Of a stretch of 64,000 nucleotides of DNA, positions 1 to 7,247 are shown piece after piece. Below the pieces are notes generated by a model that was not told the DNA's origin, did no database searches, and saw nothing but the letters and a program-made list of their open reading frames with translations. Source of the stretch: CAITWD01 sp963842065 (GTDB lineage Bacteria > Actinomycetota > Thermoleophilia > Miltoncostaeales > Miltoncostaeaceae); the NCBI GenBank assembly GCA_963842065.1, contig CAWJEW010000006.1, positions 248,001-312,000 of the forward strand. Direction: 5' to 3'. Numbering within the stretch: position 1 is the first letter of the stretch; each line of letters opens with the position of its first letter. Both the position numbers and the translations under genes were made by a program.

Positions 1-1414
1 CACCGATGTAGCTGGCCTGTTCTTCGGTCAGCTCGGTGAGCTCCACACCGAGCGCGCCGAGGTGCAGGCGTGCGACCTTTTCGTCGAGAAGCTTGGGAAG
101 GACGTACACCCTCCGCTCGTAGTCGTCGTTTTTCGTAAACAGCTCGACCTGCGCAATCACCTGGTTGCTGAACGAGTTGGACATGACAAACGACGGGTGC
201 CCGGTCGCATTGCCGAGGTTCAGCAGGCGCCCCTCGGACAAGACGATGATCGCGTGGGCGTCCGGAAAGATCCACTCGTCGACCTGCGGCTTGATCGTGT
301 TGCGTCGCACGCCCGGGTACTGCGCCAATCCGGCCATGTCGATCTCGTTGTCGAAGTGACCGATGTTGCCGACGATCGCCTGGTGTTTCATCCGCGCCAT
401 GTGTTCCACGGTGATGATGCCGCGGTTACCCGTGGCGGTCACGAACAGATCCGCGATCTCGACCACGGACTCGAGTGCCGCGACCTGGTACCCCTGCATC
501 GCCGCCTGCAGGGCGCAGATCGGGTCGATTTCGGTGACGATGACGCGGGCGCCCTGGGCGCGCAGGGACTCCGCGCAGCCCTTGCCGACGTCCCCGAAGC
601 CGCACACGACCGCGACCTTGCCGCCCAGCATCACGTCGGTGGCCCGATTGATGCCGTCGACCAGCGAGTGCCGGCAGCCGTAGAGGTTGTCGAACTTGGA
701 CTTGGTGACCGAGTCGTTGACGTTGATCGCCGGGAACAGCAGCGCATCCTGCTCGGCCAGCTGGTAGAGCCGGTGCACGCCGGTGGTCGTCTCCTCGGTC
801 ACGCCCTTGATGCCCGCGGCGATGGCGGTCCAGCGGTTGGGGTCCTCGCGCAGTGAGCGCCGCAGCAGCCCGAGCACGATCGCGAATTCCTCGGAGTCCG
901 CCGTCGCCGGGCCGGGCACCTCGCCGGCACGTTCGAACTCGCAGCCCTTGTGGACGAGCATCGTGGCATCGCCGCCGTCATCGAGGATCATGTTCGGTCC
1001 GGCACCATCCGGCCAGCGCAGCGCCTGCTCGGTCGCCCACCAGTATTCGTCGAGGGTCTCCCCCTTCCACGCGAACACCGGCACACCGGACGGTGCGTCG
1101 GGGGTCCCGTCCGGGCCGACGACGATGGCCGCCGCCGCATGGTCCTGCGTCGAGAAGATGTTGCATGAGGCCCAGCGGACCTGCGCACCGAGGGCGGTCA
1201 GTGTCTCGATCAGCACCGCCGTTTGGACGGTCATGTGCAGTGACCCAGTGATTCGCGCACGGGCGAGCGGCTGGCTGTCGGCGTGCTCGACGCGGATTGC
1301 CATGAGTCCGGGCATCTCGTGCTCGGCCAGGCGAATCTCGTTGCGGCCGAACTCGGCCAGGGAGAGATCGGCCACCTTAAACTCGGTGGAAGCCAGTAGC
1401 GCACCTGTCGTCAT
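1..1414 (-). CDS. ahcY: S-adenosylhomocysteinase, 3' end outside the window
   Basis: Hydrolyses S-adenosylhomocysteine to adenosine and homocysteine with bound NAD; cytosolic. About 471 codons are visible from ATG 1414. The protein opens MTTGALLASTEFKVADLSLA and keeps the family blocks: HMTVQTAVLIETL near the N-terminus, the CNIFSTQDHAAAAI substrate-site block, NVNDSVTKSKFDN with the NAD-site Lys, and GYGDVGKG-like VCGFGDVGKG. The last visible residues, EEQASYIGV, lie just before the usual C-terminal end, so only a few codons (normally ending in a Lys-Tyr pair) are missing. It stands alone on this strand with a structured leader upstream. The adenosine product could be used by the PfkB kinase at 51517-52521 and homocysteine by methionine synthesis (inference). 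Recognition is firm. Confidence 0.97.
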   Translation of the reverse strand, partial: MTTGALLASTEFKVADLSLAEFGRNEIRLAEHEMPGLMAIRVEHADSQPLARARITGSLHMTVQTAVLIETLTALGAQVRWASCNIFSTQDHAAAAIVVGPDGTPDAPSGVPVFAWKGETLDEYWWATEQALRWPDGAGPNMILDDGGDATMLVHKGCEFERAGEVPGPATADSEEFAIVLGLLRRSLREDPNRWTAIAAGIKGVTEETTTGVHRLYQLAEQDALLFPAINVNDSVTKSKFDNLYGCRHSLVDGINRATDVMLGGKVAVVCGFGDVGKGCAESLRAQGARVIVTEIDPICALQAAMQGYQVAALESVVEIADLFVTATGNRGIITVEHMARMKHQAIVGNIGHFDNEIDMAGLAQYPGVRRNTIKPQVDEWIFPDAHAIIVLSEGRLLNLGNATGHPSFVMSNSFSNQVIAQVELFTKNDDYERRVYVLPKLLDEKVARLHLGALGVELTELTEEQASYIG

Positions 1415-1444
1415 GCAATCTCCATCATCGGTAGGGGCGGAGCA

Positions 1445-1544
1445 CCTCGGGTGCGCGCGGACAACGCGGGCGCCCGAGGGCCGATCGACGCGACCCGCGG
1501 GACGGTTCCCCCGATCGCGCCGTCACGAGAGCGAGTCGTCGATC
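1445..1544 (-). promoter_or_regulatory. Structured leader upstream of ahcY
   Basis: Two hairpins can be drawn in the ahcY 5' region. The first in transcript order has an 8-bp helix (1537-1544 with 1483-1490) enclosing a 5-bp helix (1520-1524 with 1501-1505). The second is a 7-bp helix (1473-1479 with 1445-1451). I could not match it to the SAH riboswitch core: a CGAGGTGC stretch is similar, but the GCCAGGCTCG-type partner is missing. It does not match SAM-I or SAM-IV either. In DNA this GC-rich, short helices arise by chance, so a regulatory role is only a guess. Confidence 0.25.
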
Positions 1545-1693
1545 TCACCACGGCATCTTACCCGCATGGCACCCCCGGCCGGCCCGAGATCCGGGGCGAC
1601 CGCGAGTAATCGCCGGTGTCGGGAGGCGTGACCGAATGACACCGTCCCCGGGGAGCCCTGGCGGATCGGTCACCGATCGTCCAGGATTGCCGC

Positions 1694-1996
1694 ATGACAC
1701 TCATTATGAAGATCACCGATGAAGGCACCCAGTATGCAGATCAGCTCCACGATCTGCTCGCGGAGTTCGACGTCAACCCGGCGATCGAGGACGAGATCGA
1801 CGAGATCAGCCTCCTCCCTGCCTATGTTCTTGCAGGTGCGTCGATCCGCACGGAGGCACACGCGCACGGCAGCCACATGCACGTCGTCGCGATCACCGTC
1901 GAGATCGCAGAGGAGCTCGAGGAGGCGTTCTACGAGACGCTCGGACACGTCCTCGAGGCGAGCGACGAGGACGACGATGAGGACGCCGCGGACTGA
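1694..1996 (+). CDS. Small acidic protein of unknown function
   Basis: 100 residues. The codon third positions are GC-rich as in neighbouring genes, which favours this strand over the opposite open frame. The protein is strongly acidic and ends in a run of Asp/Glu (EASDEDDDEDAAD). The middle holds a short His cluster (EAHAHGSHMHVV) between two likely helices. No family recognised. ATG 1694 is used; ATG 1706 is an alternative, and neither has a strong ribosome binding site. It faces the monooxygenase gene convergently and starts divergently from ahcY. Confidence 0.6.
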   Translation: MTLIMKITDEGTQYADQLHDLLAEFDVNPAIEDEIDEISLLPAYVLAGASIRTEAHAHGSHMHVVAITVEIAEELEEAFYETLGHVLEASDEDDDEDAAD

Positions 1997-2118
1997 GCGT
2001 GGCGGTGCGATCGGCGCGGCCGCGCACCTGACGCGTCGCACGATCCAGGTCATCGACAACGCACAGGGGCACGGCAGGGATCGGATGCCCGCTCAGCGTC
2101 GTGGGCCGTCCGCGGACC

Positions 2119-3144
2119 CTAGGCGGCCGGGGGCCACCGCTCGTCGGGCCTCGGCTCGCGCTCGCCGATGGTGAGCATGCGCTGACGGCCGGGATCCATG
2201 GCTTCGTATGGGCGCACGACCGGTGTACGCCAGGTGATGAAATTCTGGCAGGCCGCGTCCGCGTCGTTGGGGAACTGGCGAATCGCCTCGGCGAGCGCCT
2301 GGGCGTCCCCCAGGCCGATGCCGGAGCTGACGCCGGTCTCTGGGCCGAAGAAGTGTGCGGAGTCACCGATGAGCAGGATGCCCGGCTTCCACCACTCCGG
2401 GCAGCTGAGCAGCGCGGGCTCGCTGTAGCGCACCTGGTCGAGTGAGCTCAGGCCCGAGATGCCCTTCTCCGACTCCGGCAGGAGCCGCACCCACATCTCC
2501 TTGATGGCGTCGAGACCGGGCGCCAGGGCCGCCTCCGCGCCGACCTTGTCGATGCTGCGCCAGCCGGCAGATCCCTGGGGCCAGCCAAGCGTGCCGATGT
2601 GCCCGCCATCGGACATGTACGCCATGGCAAACGAGACCCCGCCGGGCTCCGGGCTCATCCAGGTCAGGCCGGCCTCGGGCAGCGGCTCGATCTTCGCCTC
2701 GAGCCCGGCCATCTGGCGCACCGGCGACCCCGTCCCGTCGCAGGCGACGACCAGATCCGCGGGGATCGTGCGGGTGCCGTCCGGACCCTCGGCGACGACG
2801 CCGACGACGCGGCCGAGCGGGTCCTGGACCAGCTCGGTGACGGTGTGCTCGTACTCGACGGGCAGGTCACGGGCGAGGGCGTCGAGAATGCGGCTGACCT
2901 GCACGCAGATCGCGACGGCGCTGCCGTCGGGACGCGGGGCGATGTCCCAGCCCTGCTTGCGGACCTCGTCAAGGATGCCGATCTCGTCGAAGGTCGGGAA
3001 CCCCTGAAAACCGAGCATGTAGCCGCGCGGCACGAACGCCCCGGCGGGCATGCGCTCGAGTGCGGTCGGTTCCTCGCCCCGCAGCCGCAGCAGACGCGCG
3101 AGGGTCAGGCCGACCATCCCCCCGCCGCAGATCACAATGTCCAT
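2119..3144 (-). CDS. FAD-dependent monooxygenase (p-hydroxybenzoate hydroxylase fold)
   Basis: 341 residues. A class A flavoprotein monooxygenase, expected to hydroxylate or epoxidise an aromatic or polyketide-like substrate with NAD(P)H and O2. Visible motifs: N-terminal dinucleotide fold VICGGGMVGLTLARLLRLRG (residues 4-23), the DG motif in VVACDGTGS (about 150-158), and the GD motif GILLIGDSAHFFGPETG (about 268-284) that binds the FAD ribose. ATG 3144 follows GAAGGG and places the fold at the N-terminus; an in-frame upstream start at 3186 would add a tail the fold does not need. The substrate cannot be told from sequence. It stands alone, facing the gene at 1694. Confidence 0.9.
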   Translation of the reverse strand: MDIVICGGGMVGLTLARLLRLRGEEPTALERMPAGAFVPRGYMLGFQGFPTFDEIGILDEVRKQGWDIAPRPDGSAVAICVQVSRILDALARDLPVEYEHTVTELVQDPLGRVVGVVAEGPDGTRTIPADLVVACDGTGSPVRQMAGLEAKIEPLPEAGLTWMSPEPGGVSFAMAYMSDGGHIGTLGWPQGSAGWRSIDKVGAEAALAPGLDAIKEMWVRLLPESEKGISGLSSLDQVRYSEPALLSCPEWWKPGILLIGDSAHFFGPETGVSSGIGLGDAQALAEAIRQFPNDADAACQNFITWRTPVVRPYEAMDPGRQRMLTIGEREPRPDERWPPAA

Positions 3145-3331
3145 GTGCGCCCTTCGCCGATTGCCGTCCAGGCGGATCACCGCCACCGGTAATCTTGACG
3201 AACACGTCGGACACGCGCCCGGTAGAGCGGCATTCCGAGCCGTGGCGCGAGCGCGGACGGGCGATCCGTCGTTGTGGGATGCCCTCCGCTAGCCTCTAGG
3301 CCGCAATCCGACGCAGCGCGAAGGAGACTGC
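3145..3331. other. Divergent intergenic region, monooxygenase / 106-residue protein
   Basis: 187 nt holding both promoters. Apart from the ribosome binding sites named under the genes, I see no strong hairpin, repeat or small gene. Confidence 0.4.
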
Positions 3332-3652
3332 GTGGCACGATCGATCAAGACGCAGCTGGTGGAGTGGGTCCCGCTTCCCGACGGGGCGGAATCGCCGGTC
3401 GCCGCGTACGTCAACGGTTCCGAGCGCACCGAAGGCAACGGCATCAGCGTGCGTGACGGGCGGATCTGGTTCGATGAGCCGTTGCGGATCCCGCATCCCA
3501 CCACCTTCGGCGGCAAGCTGATGCTGACCTTCGGCATCGGGGTCTACGGCGACGTCAAGGGTGATCAGCTCGATCTCGCCTTTCGCCGCGGCGGGCAGGC
3601 CGAGTGGCTGACCAACGTGCGACTCAGCGCGACGTCGCAGCCGGTCGACTGA
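3332..3652 (+). CDS. Hypothetical protein, predicted beta-rich
   Basis: 106 residues. GTG start at 3332 with a good ribosome binding site, AAGGAG at 3321-3326. The sequence alternates short hydrophobic strands with Gly-rich turns (GGKLMLTFGIGVYGDVKG) and has no membrane segment or signal peptide. No family recognised. Its 3' end overlaps the convergent SDR-like gene by 29 nt (3624-3652), so antisense transcripts are possible. Confidence 0.65.
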   Translation: MARSIKTQLVEWVPLPDGAESPVAAYVNGSERTEGNGISVRDGRIWFDEPLRIPHPTTFGGKLMLTFGIGVYGDVKGDQLDLAFRRGGQAEWLTNVRLSATSQPVD

Positions 3653-4517
3653 GTTCCAGCAGCGACTCGCGCCAGTCGCTCGCGGGGCGCCAGCCGTAGT
3701 CGGCCAGCCGCGTCGCGCGGAGGTCGACCGACGCCCTCAGCGCGTCCGCCATCGCGCCCCCGAGCGAGAGGGCCGCCAGGCGTGGCGGGACCCGGTCCGG
3801 GCGTGACACGCCAAGCTCGGCGCAGATGTGGTGGATCAGGGCTTCCTGGGTCGGGGGATTCGGTTCGCTGGCCGCGTAAACCCCCGGTGGGGCGAGTTCG
3901 GCGGTGCGCAACGCGCGCGCCGCGTCTGAGGCACTGATCAGGGGCATCAGGTTCTGCCCGTTGCCGACGATTCGGTACTGACGCCAGCGCACCGCGACGA
4001 CAAGCTCGCCGAACAGCCCGCTCGGCCCGTAGGTCCATCCCAGCCGCACCGCGCGGAGCCCGGCGCCCTCGAGCGCCTGTTCGGCGGCAAGCCCCCAGTG
4101 GCCCATGGCGACCGGATCCGGGTCGACATCTTCGCTGATCGGATCGTCGCCGGATCCACCCCAGGCCAGCACGTGCGAGGCGACGACGACGGTGCGCCGG
4201 GGGTCCCCTTCGGCGACGAGGTTGTGTGCTCCCCGCCAGGCCAGACGGGCGTCTTTGCGCATCCGCGATCCGCGCAGCGGCGTCTGGACCCTCGGCAGGC
4301 CCAGGTGCCACAGGACCTCGGCCTCCGCGGCATCGGCCTGCCAGAGGCCCGGCTTCGAGAGGTCGCCGTAGACGGGCTCCGCGCCCAAGGCCTCCAATTG
4401 TCGCATGGCGTGTCCGGTGCGTCCGAGCGCCAGCACGCGGTGGCCGTCGGCCAGGAGCGAGTCGATCAGCTGTCGGCCGACCAGGCCGGTGCCCCCGGTC
4501 ACGAAATGGGTTGCCAC
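3624..4517 (-). CDS. Atypical extended SDR / NAD-dependent epimerase-like protein
   Basis: 297 residues. The N-terminal Rossmann motif TGGTGLVG and the following GRTG/YGDL spacing are those of extended short-chain dehydrogenases (epimerase/dehydratase group). The active site is not standard: where the family has Tyr-x3-Lys after the catalytic Ser, this protein reads HWGLAAE following VVASHVLAWGG, so both Tyr and Lys are absent. It may bind NAD(P) without classical redox chemistry, as the atypical SDRs do (inference). GTG 4517 follows GGAGGT closely (3 nt); an ATG at 4571 would add 18 residues. It lies 64 nt downstream of cysO on the same strand and may be co-transcribed. Confidence 0.85.
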   Translation of the reverse strand: MATHFVTGGTGLVGRQLIDSLLADGHRVLALGRTGHAMRQLEALGAEPVYGDLSKPGLWQADAAEAEVLWHLGLPRVQTPLRGSRMRKDARLAWRGAHNLVAEGDPRRTVVVASHVLAWGGSGDDPISEDVDPDPVAMGHWGLAAEQALEGAGLRAVRLGWTYGPSGLFGELVVAVRWRQYRIVGNGQNLMPLISASDAARALRTAELAPPGVYAASEPNPPTQEALIHHICAELGVSRPDRVPPRLAALSLGGAMADALRASVDLRATRLADYGWRPASDWRESLLELSRPAATSR

Positions 4518-4581
4518 TGCACCTCCGGGCGCTGGATCGCCGTCGTGGTCGCCGTGCGCGGACGGCGACACGGGCGCCCCA

Positions 4582-4854
4582 TCAGCCCCCGGCGACCGCC
4601 GGCAGGATGGTGACCTCTTGGCCGTCCGTGGTCACAGTAGCGATCCCGTCGCCGAAGCGGACGTCCTCGCCGGCGACGAACACGTTAACGAACCTGCGCA
4701 GCTCGCCGTCCTGACAGACGCGGTCCCGGAATCCCGGATACGTCGCATCAAGCTGGTCGATGAGCTCGCGAATCGTGCCCGGCTCGCAGTCGACGGTGGC
4801 CGCTCCGGCGGTCAGGTTGCGCAGTGGCGAGGGGATCTTGACGGTCACAGGCAT
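4582..4854 (-). CDS. cysO: CysO-type sulfur carrier protein (MoaD/ThiS family)
   Basis: 90 residues of ubiquitin-like fold ending in VTILPAVAGG. The terminal Gly-Gly is activated as a thiocarboxylate in this family. The end, and internal LRRFVNVFVAGEDVRF, closely resemble Mycobacterium tuberculosis CysO, which delivers sulfide to the cysteine synthase CysM (from memory of that family). Start ATG 4854 follows GAGAGGA; the longer open frame upstream lies inside the next gene. It sits 16 nt downstream of the threonine-synthase-like gene and so under the same SAM riboswitch. No CysM, Mec protease or activating E1-like enzyme gene is next to it. The function as sulfur donor is well supported; the acceptor enzyme is inference. 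Confidence 0.9.
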   Translation of the reverse strand: MPVTVKIPSPLRNLTAGAATVDCEPGTIRELIDQLDATYPGFRDRVCQDGELRRFVNVFVAGEDVRFGDGIATVTTDGQEVTILPAVAGG

Positions 4855-4870
4855 GTACGGTCCTCTCGCG

Positions 4871-6157
4871 TCAGGAGACGGCGGTGGCAAGGATAGGCAA
4901 CGCCGCGTCGGCGGCAGTCGTCGCCGCCTCGAACGACGCGACGTCGGCGTCGATGTGGATCGCCCCGACATGCGGGCTCACCGCGTCGAGGGTCTTGAGA
5001 CCGTCTCCGGTGATATAGAGCACGACCCGCTCATCCGGGTCGATCTCCCCGCCGTCGGCAAGCTTGCGAAGCACCGCGGTCGTCACGCCGCCGGCCGTTT
5101 CGGTGAAGATGCCGGTCGTCTCGGCGAGCAGGCGGATGCCCTCGACGATGTCATCGTCGGTCACGGCGGTGACCGAGCCACCGGTCGCGCGGGCGGCGTC
5201 CAGGGCGAAGACCCCGTCGGCCGGATTGCCGATGGCAAGGCTCTTGGCGATCGTGTCCGGATGCACGGGCGAGACGAAGTCACGGCCGTGTTCCCACGCG
5301 GTCGCGACTGGGCTGCAGCCTGCCGCCTGCGCGCCGTTGAGTGTCGGCACGGATCCGTCGCACAGACCGAGCTCGAGCAGGTCGATGTAGCCCCGGTGGA
5401 TCTTGGTGTACAGCGATCCGGACGCGATCGGTACGATGCAGCGGTCCGGCAGCGACCACCCCAACTGCTCGGCGACCTCGTAGGCGAGCGTCTTGGAACC
5501 CTCGCTGTAGTAGGGGCGGACGTTGACGTTGACAAACGCCCAAGGGCGCTCCGCCGCCAGCTCGCCGCAGAGGCGATTGACGTCGTCGTAGGTGCCCGCG
5601 ACGGCCAGCAGCGTCGTGTCGAACACGGCGGTCGCGATGATCTTCTGCTGTTCGAGGTCCGACGGCACGAACACGTAGCTTGAGAGACCGAGCGCGGACG
5701 CATGTGCGGCGACCGCGTTGGCCAGGTTGCCCGTAGACGCACAGGCGACCGTCGAATAGCCGAGGCATTGCGCGGCCTGCAGCCCGACGCTGACGACGCG
5801 GTCCTTGAAGCTGTGGGTTGGGTTGGCGGTCTCGTTCTTGACCCAGACGTTGCGCAGTCCCAGGCGCTGGGCCAGCCGTGGCGCCCGCACCAGGGGAGTC
5901 AGGCCGGCGCTCAGGCCGAGCGTCGGGTCGCTGGGCGCGCACGGCAGCAAGTCGCGGTAACGCCAGAGGTTGAGCGGTCCCTCGGCGATGCGCTGCCAGG
6001 TGACGGTCGCCGCGAGGCGCTCCCGGTCATATTCGACCTCCAGCGGGCCGAAACAGTACTCGCACACGTATGCCGCGATCAGTCCGGTGCGATGCCCGCA
6101 TTCCTTACAGCGCAGTCCGGTGGCACAGCCACCGAATCCCCCGTCGCCTCCGCCCAT
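4871..6157 (-). CDS. Threonine-synthase-like PLP enzyme under SAM riboswitch control
   Basis: 428 residues. Threonine synthases convert O-phosphohomoserine to threonine with PLP. Visible: an N-terminal zinc-ribbon-like region (CKECGHRTG...CEYC), the PLP Lys in NPTHSFKDR, the phosphate-binding ASTGNLANAV, and C-terminal ITGDGLKT. ATG 6157 is the first start after the leader terminator; the longer frame would begin inside the riboswitch. The pairing with cysO and the SAM riboswitch is odd for threonine synthesis. From memory, actinobacteria such as Streptomyces carry a second ThrC-like gene beside a MoaD-like gene, apart from the hom-thrC-thrB cluster. It may therefore use O-phosphohomoserine plus CysO-bound sulfur to make homocysteine (hypothesis). 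Plain threonine synthase remains the default, so I give no symbol. Confidence 0.9.
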   Translation of the reverse strand: MGGGDGGFGGCATGLRCKECGHRTGLIAAYVCEYCFGPLEVEYDRERLAATVTWQRIAEGPLNLWRYRDLLPCAPSDPTLGLSAGLTPLVRAPRLAQRLGLRNVWVKNETANPTHSFKDRVVSVGLQAAQCLGYSTVACASTGNLANAVAAHASALGLSSYVFVPSDLEQQKIIATAVFDTTLLAVAGTYDDVNRLCGELAAERPWAFVNVNVRPYYSEGSKTLAYEVAEQLGWSLPDRCIVPIASGSLYTKIHRGYIDLLELGLCDGSVPTLNGAQAAGCSPVATAWEHGRDFVSPVHPDTIAKSLAIGNPADGVFALDAARATGGSVTAVTDDDIVEGIRLLAETTGIFTETAGGVTTAVLRKLADGGEIDPDERVVLYITGDGLKTLDAVSPHVGAIHIDADVASFEAATTAADAALPILATAVS

Positions 6158-6188
6158 CGCATCTGCCCTCGTCGTCGGATCTGGAAAC

Positions 6189-6221
6189 AAAAAAAGCCTT
6201 TCGCTGGGTTCTGCGAAAGGC
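6189..6221 (-). terminator. Intrinsic terminator of the SAM riboswitch
   Basis: Perfect 9-bp stem (6213-6221 with 6196-6204), 8-nt loop, followed on the minus strand by seven T (6195-6189). It lies between the aptamer and the start codon of the threonine-synthase-like gene, so it is the expression platform rather than the end of an upstream gene. Confidence 0.92.
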
Positions 6222-6246
6222 GATCCGTGTACGATCGGTGGCTTCC

Positions 6247-6345
6247 GCATCTCCCCGGCGACATACCGGTTGGAATTGGCACCTGGCGCACCAGCGCTGG
6301 TTGCCGCGGCTTCAAAGGGCCAAATCCCTCCACCGCTCTAGATGC
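6247..6345 (-). promoter_or_regulatory. SAM-I (S-box) riboswitch aptamer
   Basis: Read on the minus strand the S-box core is present in order: P1 5' strand GCATCT (6345-6340), AGAG, GGTGGAGGGA, GGCCC, TGAAGCC, GGCAACC, GGTGCCAATTCC, and P1 3' strand AGATGC (6252-6247), which pairs exactly with the 5' strand. SAM-I aptamers bind S-adenosylmethionine and stabilise P1. With the terminator 25 nt downstream, high SAM should stop transcription of the threonine-synthase-like gene and cysO. Confidence 0.96.
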
Positions 6346-6521
6346 TGTATGGAAACCTACACGGGTGTCCGGACGCCTGTCAATCGCACGGGCCGCCCGT
6401 CACGATGGAATTGCCGCGGTGATGCGGGCGACGTCGCGGGGCTGCAACAGCTCTGCGACGGATGGGCAAAACGCCCCCATTCCGGGAGGAATGCCGATGT
6501 TGAGATCTAAGATGTAACTCC
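6346..6521. other. Intergenic region between the riboswitch and the zinc-ribbon gene
   Basis: 176 nt between divergent units. It holds the minus-strand promoter described separately and, nearer the plus-strand gene, a 6-bp hairpin CATTCC/GGAATG (6478-6483 with 6488-6493). A GGGCAAAAC string recalls part of the c-di-GMP-I aptamer, but the rest of that consensus is absent. No small gene or tRNA seen. Confidence 0.4.
6354..6383 (-). promoter_or_regulatory. Sigma-70-type promoter of the SAM-riboswitch unit
   Basis: A perfect -35 TTGACA (6383-6378) and a -10 TAGGTT (6359-6354) are 18 nt apart on the minus strand. The predicted start of transcription falls a few bases before the aptamer P1 at 6345, which is where it should be. 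Confidence 0.65.
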
Positions 6522-7247
6522 GTGAACGACGATCAGCCCACCGCCTCTTTTCCGAAACTCCCCTATCCCTCTGCCGCCGACAGCGCTGCAGCGCAGCCGC
6601 CGCCGGAACACGCCGGACCCGAGGAGGCGTCGCAGCCCACGACAGCGTTCCCGGCGCTGCCGTATCCGTCGGCCGCAGAGCCGGTACCCGCGGATGCGCC
6701 GGAACCCGAGGCGCCCCCCACGGGGTGGCGTGCACGACGTCGCGCTGCCAAGGCCAAAGCCGCCGCCGACGCGGAGGCGGCCCAGGGCCCGACCCCGGCT
6801 GCCGACGCGGCGCCAGAACCGGCGGAGCCCGAGCTGCTCGGCACGGCGACCGATATCGGAATTGATCTGGCCGGCCCGATCGACGTCCCGGCATCGCTCG
6901 CGACATCCTCGCGCGGCCTGCGCCGGCAGCGGCGTCGCCTGCTCGGCGGTCGCGACCAAATGATCTTCGACCTCGGCGGGCTCTCTTACGAGCTCCACCT
7001 GCTCGGTGAGCTGAGTGCACCCGTCGCCCAGCGACGCGCCGGGATGATCTACGAGCTCGATACGACGGTCCGCGCAATCGACGCCCAGCTGGCGTCCCGC
7101 GGCTCGACGAAGCCCTCGGAGCAGCGCCTGCCGATCGTCGTCGGGTCGTGCAGGACCTGTCACACACTGTTTGTCGCAGAAGCGCGCTATTGCATGAAAT
7201 GCGGCGCCACACTGGCGCCGGCCGACGATCGTGAGCCGACCCCATGA
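6522..7247 (+). CDS. Hypothetical protein with C-terminal zinc ribbon
   Basis: 241 residues from GTG 6522. The first ~100 residues are Pro/Ala-rich and contain the same short motif twice (FPKLPYPSAAD and FPALPYPSAAE, about residues 10-20 and 43-53), then a basic Arg/Lys/Ala stretch. A compact central part (about 145-200, FDLGGLSYELHLLGE...) is probably helical. The C-terminus has a CxxC...CxxC zinc ribbon (CRTCHTLFVAEARYCMKCG). No signal peptide or membrane segment. It overlaps the next gene by 4 nt (ATGA), which also carries a zinc ribbon, so the two probably act together. Function unknown. The ribosome binding site is weak. Confidence 0.75.
   Translation: MNDDQPTASFPKLPYPSAADSAAAQPPPEHAGPEEASQPTTAFPALPYPSAAEPVPADAPEPEAPPTGWRARRRAAKAKAAADAEAAQGPTPAADAAPEPAEPELLGTATDIGIDLAGPIDVPASLATSSRGLRRQRRRLLGGRDQMIFDLGGLSYELHLLGELSAPVAQRRAGMIYELDTTVRAIDAQLASRGSTKPSEQRLPIVVGSCRTCHTLFVAEARYCMKCGATLAPADDREPTP

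Noticed and set aside
1670..2059. 129-codon minus-strand frame opposite the small acidic protein
   Set aside because: Codon third positions favour the plus-strand gene; the minus frame has no ribosome binding site or motif.
6460..6500. c-di-GMP-I riboswitch look-alike (GGGCAAAAC) before the zinc-ribbon gene
   Set aside because: The downstream GGGACGCAAAGCC part of the consensus is absent and the stems do not fit.
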